Part shown: one piece after another, positions 57,233 to 64,000 of the stretch
Layout of the letters: each line of letters opens with the position of its first letter
Position numbering within the stretch: position 1 is the stretch's first letter
From: a virus
Direction: 5' to 3' (one strand)
Virus record (IMG/VR): IMGVR_UViG_3300037459_000160
Coordinates: 1 to 64,000 of that record
Length of the DNA stretch: 64,000 nucleotides
Program-made: the position numbers and the translations under genes
The notes under the pieces: model-generated
What the model saw: only the letters and a program-made list of their open reading frames with translations
Told to the model about the DNA's origin: nothing
The model's database searches: none

Positions 57233-57501
57233 GCGGCCGAGCCCGGTTTTTGCTGTTGGGTTGGTTAAACGCTCCCCCCGTGGAACGGGGTACGGCTTGC
57301 GGAACAATCACAATAAAGAGAGTCGGCGGGGGAATTACTTTGACACAACCGGGCGGCCGAATTGATTTACGGCCAAGGATTGGCGGGGAGTTGGAAGCTA
57401 TTCGCAAGGAATCCCGCGTTGGTGGCGATGTAACAATACAATCCCGCATTGGTGGAACCGTTCACATAAGAAAATGTGAGGAATCGGATACGTGCGAGTA
57501 A
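57229..57501 (+). CDS. short beta-solenoid-like repeat protein
   Basis: 90 residues. After residue 28, four short repeats of the form (R/K)(V/I)GG-x(9-14) occur (KRVGGGIT, RIGGELE, RVGGDVT, RIGGTVH). This could form a small beta-helix or stacked sheet. No family is recognised. Confidence 0.6.
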   Translation: MSGRARFLLLGWLNAPPVERGTACGTITIKRVGGGITLTQPGGRIDLRPRIGGELEAIRKESRVGGDVTIQSRIGGTVHIRKCEESDTCE

Positions 57502-57505
57502 GCCC

Positions 57506-57820
57506 ATGAGCCTAACAATTACAATTGACGAAGATAATTTAATCGAGTGGGATCAAATGACCGATTCCGCCGATGGTTCGTTTATTAACTCGGCAACTGT
57601 TGATTGGGAGTTAAAGGAAAAGGATGATACCGTTTTGTTCTCGGGTACCCTTGCATTCGTTGTGGCCTCGGATGGGAAATACCAAGGCACGATGGATAAG
57701 GCCGATACGGTGAACCTTGAGCGGGGCGAGAAATACTTTTTGGAACTAACCGCAACATTCGGGGGCCTTGATGGGTTCCGCCGAATTATGTGCATCGCAC
57801 AATTTCACGGCGAGGTTTAA
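57506..57820 (+). CDS. hypothetical structural protein
   Basis: 104 residues from ATG 57506 (in-frame upstream starts overlap the previous gene). A beta-sandwich-like pattern with VDWELKEKDDTVLFSG resembles an immunoglobulin-like domain found on many phage virions. Confidence 0.6.
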   Translation: MSLTITIDEDNLIEWDQMTDSADGSFINSATVDWELKEKDDTVLFSGTLAFVVASDGKYQGTMDKADTVNLERGEKYFLELTATFGGLDGFRRIMCIAQFHGEV

Positions 57821-57821
57821 C

Positions 57822-58541
57822 GTGGGAAATTACATAACAGCCGATGAGGTAAAGTGTAAAAAAATTGGCGGTGTTGTTGTCGAGCAAGTAAAACTTTACA
57901 CCGATGCCGAGATTGAGGAAGAAATTGCATTTATTGAGCAATGGATTGAATTGATTACGGGCGACATTTTTTATACGAAAATCGAAACCAATGAATTTGA
58001 TGGGAATGGATTAACGCGGTTGTTTTTTCCGCCCGATATTCCGTACCAAGTCCAGATTGAGAACATTACCAGCGTTAAGGATTTTGATACTGACGGGCTG
58101 TTGCTTGATACCTTTATTGAGGGTGAGGATTTCGTACCTCGGGAATTCTTCCTTGAGATTGCGTTGAGCTTTCCCGAGGATACGCCGAGACGGGGAATTT
58201 TACGCGGTGGGGTTTGGCCTCGCGGTCAAAAGAATATCCACATTGAGGCGAGTTGGGGCCTTGAGGAAACGCCCGGTACGATCAAAAAGGCGGCTTGTTT
58301 GTTGGTTCTTGAAAAGCTCATACCCGGTTCAACCGGAATGGCCCCCCAGGATGTAATTCAAGCCGTATGGCCTGATTTCACGATTTCGTATAAGAGCGAA
58401 AAAGCCTTTGGAATGACAACAGGTTTTGCCGAGGTTGATCGGCTGTTGATGTTGCACTTGAATCATTCAAGCCTTTTTCTTGTTGTGCCGGATACAAAGC
58501 AAACGTACGACAACAATTTGTTTGGCACGACTAACAGGTAA
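57822..58541 (+). CDS. head-tail connector (gp6-like adaptor), putative
   Basis: 239 residues from GTG 57822. An N-terminal helical part (ITADEVKCK, then DAEIEEEIAFIEQWIELITG), a beta-hairpin insertion and a C-terminal helix pair fit the HK97 gp6/SPP1 gp15 adaptor. Its place before the stopper and completion proteins supports this. It would sit under the portal. Confidence 0.65.
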   Translation: MGNYITADEVKCKKIGGVVVEQVKLYTDAEIEEEIAFIEQWIELITGDIFYTKIETNEFDGNGLTRLFFPPDIPYQVQIENITSVKDFDTDGLLLDTFIEGEDFVPREFFLEIALSFPEDTPRRGILRGGVWPRGQKNIHIEASWGLEETPGTIKKAACLLVLEKLIPGSTGMAPQDVIQAVWPDFTISYKSEKAFGMTTGFAEVDRLLMLHLNHSSLFLVVPDTKQTYDNNLFGTTNR

Positions 58542-58544
58542 AAA

Positions 58545-58949
58545 ATGTTAAGCCGAATTCCTATAATTGGGCTTGCCCACCTTGTTAACATTACGCGAAA
58601 GCGAGACGTTGACGACGGGGCGGGCGGTATTGATGCCGGTGAGCCGCTTACGGTGTACGCCAATCAACGGGGCCGCATTGCCGCGATGACCGATGAGGAT
58701 GAGCAATTACGTTTTGGGAATGTAACCGGGCAGCGTTGGAGCGTGGTAATGATTTACTCGCCCGATATTAAACGCCAAGACTTTTTGAGCCTTTCGCCGG
58801 CAAGTATTGAGGCACCTATTGATAGGTGCAACCCCGATAATGGCAAGGTTCAAGAGTACCGAATAAATTACGTGAAAAAGCAGATTGACGACGGGGGAGC
58901 GATGCACCATACGAGTTTGGTTATTGAGCTTGAGGATCAAAACACGTAA
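58545..58949 (+). CDS. head closure (stopper) protein, putative
   Basis: 134 residues. The NITRKRDVDDGAGGIDAGE start and beta-rich rest, with RINYVKKQIDDGGAMHH near the end, match head-tail joining proteins of the SPP1 gp16 type. It probably closes the portal channel after packaging. Confidence 0.65.
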   Translation: MLSRIPIIGLAHLVNITRKRDVDDGAGGIDAGEPLTVYANQRGRIAAMTDEDEQLRFGNVTGQRWSVVMIYSPDIKRQDFLSLSPASIEAPIDRCNPDNGKVQEYRINYVKKQIDDGGAMHHTSLVIELEDQNT

Positions 58950-59455
58950 TGGCAAAATTAACGGTTCGGGTAAGCGGTCTCAGGAAAATAGACCAAAAGA
59001 TTATTACTATGGTGAAAGTTGCCCCGGTACTTTCCGCCAAGGTAATGTTTACGTCTGCCCATCGGATAACGATTCCGGCGATTAAAGCCCGGCTCAAGTC
59101 ACAACGTAATGTGTTTCGCGGCGATCTAGTACAAAGGCAAGCGGCCCGAACGGGGATTGAGGGTGGGAAACCGTTCATTGAGATTGGAGCCCTTGGGGTA
59201 CCTTACGGCCTCGCGGTTGAAAAGGGCCAAGGCCCGCACAAACCCAACTCAAAAAAGATTCTTGAATACGCACGAAAGAAAATGGGATTGACCAAGGGAG
59301 CGTTCGCGGTTGCGGCAGCAATCATTAAGACGCTACAAACCACGGGATCAAGGCCCCACCCGTATTTGGTTCCGACTTGGTTAGTAACACGGGATGCCTT
59401 TTTCAAAGATTGGCTCGCCCGCATGAAAATACAGTTTAAGAAGTTGGGTATCTAA
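58949..59455 (+). CDS. tail completion / HK97 gp10-like protein
   Basis: 168 residues, sharing one base with the previous stop. Basic and alpha/beta, with FIEIGALGVPYGLAVEKGQGPH and RPHPYLVPTWL, matching gp10-like neck proteins (GT-x-PYA-x2-VE-x-GT and RP-x-P-x-L motifs). Acts where head and tail join. Confidence 0.7.
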   Translation: MAKLTVRVSGLRKIDQKIITMVKVAPVLSAKVMFTSAHRITIPAIKARLKSQRNVFRGDLVQRQAARTGIEGGKPFIEIGALGVPYGLAVEKGQGPHKPNSKKILEYARKKMGLTKGAFAVAAAIIKTLQTTGSRPHPYLVPTWLVTRDAFFKDWLARMKIQFKKLGI

Positions 59456-59456
59456 A

Positions 59457-59957
59457 ATGGCCGAAGGCCAAGAAAATCTCAATCAAGCAATCGTTGAAAA
59501 GTTGCGGGCCGATACCGTCGCAACTATCGGCCTTGTTGCGTTGACAGGGCACGACCAAAGCAAGGCAGAGGGTTTCCGCATTGCACGACAAACACCCCCC
59601 GTTAAAAGCCGATTGCCGTTCTTAGGTGTTTCAATCTTTACAAGTATTCCGTTGATGGATTCGGACGTTTCGCAACTCCAACGAGCCCGCGTACATTTTC
59701 GTTGTTATGGGGCTAAGGAATTGCCAGCGATCAAACTAGCCGATAGAATGGAGCACTTGTTACACGGTAGGGCCGAGGATGTAAGCGTTGGAACGAATCG
59801 GGGTTATTATGATTTTTCCAACAGCGAAGTAAGTACACGAAGTACGAGATTTAAGAATCGAGATTTACCGGATTTCGATGATGACGTTGATGCGTGGAAC
59901 GTGCTCGTTGAGGCCGATTTGGTCTGGATTGATGAGCCCGGTTGCACGCAACCGTAA
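59457..59957 (+). CDS. tail terminator protein, putative
   Basis: 166 residues. N-terminal helix, then LPFLGVSIFTS and a C-terminal DAWNVLVEADLVWIDE strand pair: the fold order of DUF3168/gpU-like tail terminators. Position directly before the tube gene supports it. Confidence 0.65.
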   Translation: MAEGQENLNQAIVEKLRADTVATIGLVALTGHDQSKAEGFRIARQTPPVKSRLPFLGVSIFTSIPLMDSDVSQLQRARVHFRCYGAKELPAIKLADRMEHLLHGRAEDVSVGTNRGYYDFSNSEVSTRSTRFKNRDLPDFDDDVDAWNVLVEADLVWIDEPGCTQP

Positions 59958-59984
59958 CCCCGATTCAAGAGGGAGTGTATTTCT

Positions 59985-60482
59985 ATGGCTGGCAATGCCG
60001 ACAATATTTTGATCGGTGCGGCCCAAGTGGACATTGACGGTACAGATGTCGGATTTACCAAGGGTGGTACCACGGTTCGGTACGAGCCCGAGTTTATCGA
60101 CGTTATGGCCGATCAAGCCGTTGGAGTGGTTCGCAAGGCGAGAAGTTTGGAGCGAATGTTTGTAACGACGACTTTGCTTGAGGTGACCCTTGAGCAAATT
60201 CGTTTGTCATTCATGCAACCCGCAACGCATCTTGTGGGCGGGAGTGTGTTGACATTGGGTTACAACGATTCGTGTTTTGTGGATGAGCTTGCCATTGTGC
60301 TAACGGGCCCCGGCCCCGGTACGGGCGGCTTGTGTGGTACCCGCGTTTGGACGTTCCCGAAATGTATTTCGTTCGGGACAAAAGAGGTTGCCATGACCCG
60401 CGAGGAAGAAACCTCATTTGAGGTTGAATTTGAAATCCTCAAGGACGCAAACGGCAACTTTGGTACCGTTGTTGACCAGTAG
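59985..60482 (+). CDS. major tail tube protein, putative
   Basis: 165 residues from ATG 59985 after GAGGGAG. Features: DNILIGAAQVDIDGTDVGFTKGG, RYEPEFIDVMADQ and EVAMTREEETSFEVEFEILKD, the classic tube pattern. It stacks as hexameric rings around the tape measure. Confidence 0.75.
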   Translation: MAGNADNILIGAAQVDIDGTDVGFTKGGTTVRYEPEFIDVMADQAVGVVRKARSLERMFVTTTLLEVTLEQIRLSFMQPATHLVGGSVLTLGYNDSCFVDELAIVLTGPGPGTGGLCGTRVWTFPKCISFGTKEVAMTREEETSFEVEFEILKDANGNFGTVVDQ

Positions 60483-60559
60483 CAAACCGTAAGGCGTTTA
60501 CCCGCGTTTTGCGTTTTGTTCGTAATTTCATACCCGATGTAAAGGGGGTGGAAAATCTC

Positions 60560-60802
60560 ATGGCGAGTAGTGAGTTAGGGAGTGAGGTTTTGGCCGAACT
60601 TCAAACCAAGGGAATTGATACGCCCGAGGAGGTTGCCGATTTTCGGATACCCGGCGAAAGGCGAGACAACGCAACCTCGCCAACGGCCGGGGATATGTTT
60701 GATGTACTCGGCAACATTCAAGACAATCGCGGGCAGTATTGGGTAAGCCGTAAACGGGTTCGCCATGATGCCTTGCGATTGCAACTTGAAGGCCAATTGT
60801 AA
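60560..60802 (+). CDS. small hypothetical protein in tail module
   Basis: 80 residues from ATG 60560 after AAAGGGGGTGG; TTG 60509 is an alternative. Charged with a C-terminal Arg-rich helix. No family is recognised. Confidence 0.55.
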   Translation: MASSELGSEVLAELQTKGIDTPEEVADFRIPGERRDNATSPTAGDMFDVLGNIQDNRGQYWVSRKRVRHDALRLQLEGQL

Positions 60803-60813
60803 GTGGCCGGGTA

Positions 60814-60829
60814 GTGAACCCGGTTTCAC
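60814..60829. promoter_or_regulatory. operator-like near-palindrome
   Basis: GTGAACCCGGTTTCAC, between tail genes at 60560 and 60873. Confidence 0.55.
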
Positions 60830-60872
60830 TTGTTTTCGTTTTTTGGTCCCAAAATTCAAGGGAGTTTAAGCA

Positions 60873-61241
60873 ATGGGACAAACTTTCGCGGATAAAGAAT
60901 GCTCTTGGGGCGATTTTACCGTAGGGCGTAGCAACCCCTCGGGTACCGTCGTCCGGTTTACGGCCGTTGACCCATGCAATTTGTTGACCACTTCCAAGAC
61001 CGTTCGCATGGTGTTGGCCGATGCTATCGACCAATTTATTGCGGATGAACGTGCGGATTTGGACGCAAACGGCGATTCCATCGTTAAGGGTTCCGATGAG
61101 TTTCCGGGTTCCGGCGACGGTTTTTCTGTCGTTGACTGGAACTTTGACGGCAAGTTTGCGGACATTGATTTGACTTCGTTTGCCAACATTGACACCTCAA
61201 CTGACATTACCGTTGAAACACCTTACGCCGACGTGATCTAA
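60873..61241 (+). CDS. hypothetical tail-module protein
   Basis: 122 residues from ATG 60873 after AGGGAG. Acidic and beta-rich with an Asp/Gly-rich middle (ADLDANGDSI) like an EF-hand-type calcium loop. Probably a second tube-like or tail structural protein. Confidence 0.6.
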   Translation: MGQTFADKECSWGDFTVGRSNPSGTVVRFTAVDPCNLLTTSKTVRMVLADAIDQFIADERADLDANGDSIVKGSDEFPGSGDGFSVVDWNFDGKFADIDLTSFANIDTSTDITVETPYADVI

Positions 61242-61288
61242 ACGCCGGCAGCGGGTGAATTGAGTACGAAGTACAGGAACGGAAAGCA

Positions 61289-61618
61289 ATGGAAAACGAA
61301 ACCACAACGGAAATCCGCGAGCCGGCCGAGCCGGTACTTTTCCGAACCAAGGATTTGAACCAAGCGGCTTATTTTTGGTGCCTTCCCGGTGCCGATATGT
61401 ACGAAATTGAGGGGGATTCTAAGCACCACGCAAATACGGTTTTGTACTTTAAGTTTCGTTTGTCGGAAACTACCGAGGCTCAACTTAAAACGCATTTGTT
61501 TGATTATGCAAACGAGCGTTGTAAAGTGGAGCCTCAAGCTTATGTTCGGAAGCAGAATAATGTGCGTGATTTGTTACACGCGAATTTGCGGAAAATCAAG
61601 GCGGAACGCGAAGGATAG
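61289..61618 (+). CDS. hypothetical tail-module protein
   Basis: 109 residues from ATG 61289. FRTKDLNQAAYFWCLPGADMYEIEG resembles the start of small phage proteins with a DLxxAA(Y/L) motif. C-terminal helix. Its role is unknown; position is just before the tail chaperones. Confidence 0.6.
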   Translation: MENETTTEIREPAEPVLFRTKDLNQAAYFWCLPGADMYEIEGDSKHHANTVLYFKFRLSETTEAQLKTHLFDYANERCKVEPQAYVRKQNNVRDLLHANLRKIKAEREG

Positions 61619-61626
61619 AAACGAAA

Positions 61627-62070
61627 ATGGAAACGCAAACGAAAACTACGGAGTCGGAACGCCAACTAAATCTCGGAATTCCGGTTACTCTCAAAAAGCT
61701 CGGCGATGTTCACGTTAAGGAATTGGGCCTTGAGGACATTGTTAAGTGTGCGAAAGAGCTTGCCACGTTGGTAAGTGTTATTGACTTTGGCAAAAAGATT
61801 GATGGGGGCGAAATGCTCGCCATTATCATGTCAGAGCCCGCGACCCTCCAAGCCCTCAAAGTTTTTGCGGCAGCCTCTTGCGATCGACAACCCGGCGATT
61901 TTGACAACATGGGCCCGGCCGATTGGTTGCGGATTGCGATTGCGGTTAAAGAGGTAAACGATTGGGAGGAACTTGCCGAACTTTTTCGTCAAACGGGCCT
62001 CGCCGAAAAAATGTTCTCGGCGGTTCAAGCGAAAAAGACCAAGGCCCCGCCGATACTATCGCAAACCTAG
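61627..62070 (+). CDS. tail assembly chaperone (G-like)
   Basis: 147 residues. Position between the tube and tape-measure genes, an all-helical second half and a downstream overlapping frame match the lambda gpG family. It binds the tape measure during tail assembly. The last codons include AAA AAG at 62032-62037. Confidence 0.7.
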   Translation: METQTKTTESERQLNLGIPVTLKKLGDVHVKELGLEDIVKCAKELATLVSVIDFGKKIDGGEMLAIIMSEPATLQALKVFAAASCDRQPGDFDNMGPADWLRIAIAVKEVNDWEELAELFRQTGLAEKMFSAVQAKKTKAPPILSQT

Positions 62071-62348
62071 TAGACCAATTTGCGGGCGAATATGGTTGGA
62101 CAACGGAGCAAGTTGTTAGGCACACTTACCACCAACTCAAAATGCTCGCCCGGCAAATTAGTTTGCGAAAATACGACGACCGGCGAGTATTTGCAGACTC
62201 GATGCGAGTTGCCGCTAATGGGGATCGAAGCCAATTTGAGAAATATATTGATTCGTTAAAGCCCGAGGGATTGGACGAACGGACGAAAACGGAAACCTCG
62301 GGGGGTATGAATATCCCACAAGGTTTTGTGGTTACGGAGGATTTTTGA
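61627..62348 (+). CDS. G-T type chaperone by -1 frameshift, putative
   Basis: A second frame, -1 to the 61627 gene, is open through 62348 and ends FVVTEDF just before the tape measure. It encodes ADTIANLVDQFAGEYGWTTE and RHTYHQLKMLARQISL, typical of the T domain. The likely slip is at G-AAA-AAG (62031-62037). A second A-rich site, GAAAAAATG at 62004-62012, is possible. The T-only part lacks a good start of its own. Confidence 0.65.
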
Positions 62349-62352
62349 ACCG

Positions 62353-64000
62353 ATGGCAACGCTAGGTGAGGCCGTAATTAAGGTAATTGCGGACCTTAGC
62401 AATTTTACGGCCAACATGAACAAAGCCGGGGCCCAAATGAAGGCTTTCGGCCAAGGCGTTCAAAAAGTTGGCTCAAGCCTAACGGCGGTGGGGGTAGCGG
62501 CGGCAACAGCCGGGGCGGCCCTACTTGCAATGTGGGCCCCCGCTATCATTGCCGGGGCTCAATTCGAGCAATCAATGGCGGGTGTAAAAGCCGTCATGGG
62601 CGATTTGCAATCCGGCACCGAGCTTGCAACTCAAAACTTTGAAAGGTTAAACGAGAAAGCCAAGGAACTAGGTTCAACAACCAAATTTTCGGCCTCACAA
62701 GTTGCCGAGGCGATGGAATTTTTGGGTCTTGCGGGATTTACAACGGAACAAGCCTTAACCGGCGTTGGTGATGTTCTTGCCCTTGCCTCGGCGGGGGCTT
62801 TGGATCTTGCCCGAGCCTCGGATATTGCTTCGGATTCAATGTCCGCCTTTGGATTAACGGCCGCCGATATTGGGCGAGTGGCCGACGTATTCGCGGCAGC
62901 GGCAGCGGCATCGAATACAAGCGTTGAGCAACTTTCCGAGGCGATGAAATTTGGTGCCCCCGTTGCGGCCGGGTTCGGCCAATCCATTGAGGAAACAGCG
63001 GCGGCAATGGGTATCCTTGCCAATCAAGGCATTAAGGGCTCGGCGGCCGGAACGGCAATCGGCCAAGTGTTTGCAAACCTTGCCTCACGTATGGAAAATG
63101 CCGATGAGGTATTAAGGCAATACGGTTCATCGTTTGACGCGGTTGACCCAAGCATACGGAGCCTCTCGGAAATCGTTGACGAATTCCGACGCATTAACAT
63201 TGATGCGGCCGATTCGATGAATATTTTAGGTATCCGGGGCGGCCGGGCTATGCTTGCGTTACAAAACGCCAGCAAAACCGAACTAGGGGCCGTGCGGGAT
63301 GCCATTAACGGAGCGGCCGGGGCAGCCGAGCGAATGGCGGCCATCCGGTTTGATACGGTTCAAGGAAACTTTATTGCATTCAAGTCGGCGGTTGAGGGGC
63401 TCCAAGTTTCCGTATTTGAATCAATCGCCCCCGTACTTCGCGAGGTTATCAAAACTTCAACCGAAGTTGTAAACCGAATCAAAGCATGGGTTGAGGCCAA
63501 TCAACCTCTCGTACAACAGATTTTCAAAATTACCACGGGGATCGGTAGTTTCTTGCTTGCCCTTGGGCTCATTCTCATACCCCTCGGGTTCATCATTACG
63601 CAAGTGGGGGCGGTAATTGCAACGCTTGGGGCGTTGGCGGCTCAAGTAACCGTCGTTGGGGCAGCAATTGCGGCCGGAATCGGGGCGGTTGCTATCCCGA
63701 TTATTGCGGCCTTTATCGCCAATTGGGATAAGCTCGCTAAGGCGTTTAACGCATTATGGATTGGCATTATTAAGCCCGTTATTGATGGGTTGAGGGAGGG
63801 GTTCGCCTCGGCGTGGAACGATTTCCTCAAGCCGGCATTTGATGCGTTAAAAACCGCAATCGGTGAGTTGATTGATATTTGGGTTGATCTTTTTGGAGTC
63901 CTTGGGGAAGGCGAGAGTATTTGGAAAAACCTTGCAAATATTCTTGCTCAAGTGCTTGTGTTTGCGATTTCAGCGGTACTCGTTGTAATTCGGGCTTTGG
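62353..64000 (+). CDS. tape measure protein, truncated at window edge
   Basis: 549 residues are visible from ATG 62353, continuing past the window. The N-terminus (LSNFTANMNKAGAQMKAFGQ), the long Ala/Gly-rich helices with AGVKAVMGDL, FGLTAADIGRVADVF and AGTAIGQVFANLASR match the TIGR01760-type tape measure. Hydrophobic stretches at about residues 45-65 and 395-455 would insert in the host membrane on DNA entry. It sets tail length. Confidence 0.85.
   Translation, partial: MATLGEAVIKVIADLSNFTANMNKAGAQMKAFGQGVQKVGSSLTAVGVAAATAGAALLAMWAPAIIAGAQFEQSMAGVKAVMGDLQSGTELATQNFERLNEKAKELGSTTKFSASQVAEAMEFLGLAGFTTEQALTGVGDVLALASAGALDLARASDIASDSMSAFGLTAADIGRVADVFAAAAAASNTSVEQLSEAMKFGAPVAAGFGQSIEETAAAMGILANQGIKGSAAGTAIGQVFANLASRMENADEVLRQYGSSFDAVDPSIRSLSEIVDEFRRINIDAADSMNILGIRGGRAMLALQNASKTELGAVRDAINGAAGAAERMAAIRFDTVQGNFIAFKSAVEGLQVSVFESIAPVLREVIKTSTEVVNRIKAWVEANQPLVQQIFKITTGIGSFLLALGLILIPLGFIITQVGAVIATLGALAAQVTVVGAAIAAGIGAVAIPIIAAFIANWDKLAKAFNALWIGIIKPVIDGLREGFASAWNDFLKPAFDALKTAIGELIDIWVDLFGVLGEGESIWKNLANILAQVLVFAISAVLVVIRAL

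Overview
This window is one continuous, strictly rightward stretch of a large tailed-phage (Caudoviricetes) genome or prophage. About 100 tightly packed genes lie on the + strand, many joined by ATGA or GTGA overlaps, and I see no convincing minus-strand gene. The morphogenesis order (terminase, portal, MuF protein, protease/scaffold, capsid, connectors, tail tube, frameshifted tail chaperone, tape measure) is that of a long-tailed phage. No sheath gene is visible, so a siphovirus is likelier than a myovirus, although the tail module is cut off at the right edge. No polymerase, helicase, integrase or peptidoglycan hydrolase was recognised, so replication genes must lie outside the window. Two secreted CxxCH proteins of a planctomycete-like style suggest a Planctomycetota-like host; this is inference.

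Layout. 1-808 is non-coding with C-runs and a degenerate repeat. 809-18908 is an accessory region of small genes: zinc ribbons, ribbon-helix-helix proteins, membrane anchors, several local duplications, a tRNA-like element and a family of sigma70-like promoters. 18949-23468 is a cassette of sulfotransferase-like, methyltransferase, radical SAM and three glycosyltransferase-like genes, probably for surface-glycan modification. 23546-28457 holds a holin-like protein, a subtilase and two c-type-cytochrome-like secreted proteins. 28653-38414 is a second accessory region: double SWIM-finger protein, DnaQ-like exonuclease, DUF6165-like protein, CsrA, a glycine-rich protein flanked by terminators, and an SDR-like protein.

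38515-51287 is the packaging and head module. It includes a 1539-residue protein that joins a MuF head-morphogenesis domain to Nudix-like, kinase-like and ADP-ribosyltransferase-like domains. This is the strongest candidate for a new biological system: a capsid-delivered multi-effector. 51382-53351 interrupts the structural genes with a GT9 glycosyltransferase, a PAS-domain protein and an XhlA-like membrane protein. 53364-62348 holds probable decoration, connector and tail genes, and a truncated tape measure runs off the right end.

Regulation. A 16-bp near-palindrome (GTGAACCCGGTTTCAC and variants) recurs about 12 times, almost always between genes. Several promoters share an extended sequence and place an ATG at the predicted transcription start. 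Hairpin terminators often sit directly in front of a ribosome binding site. A GGA-containing leader recurs in front of several genes and the phage carries CsrA, so post-transcriptional control is plausible. By eye the tetranucleotide GCGC seems to be absent from the window while CGCG is common.
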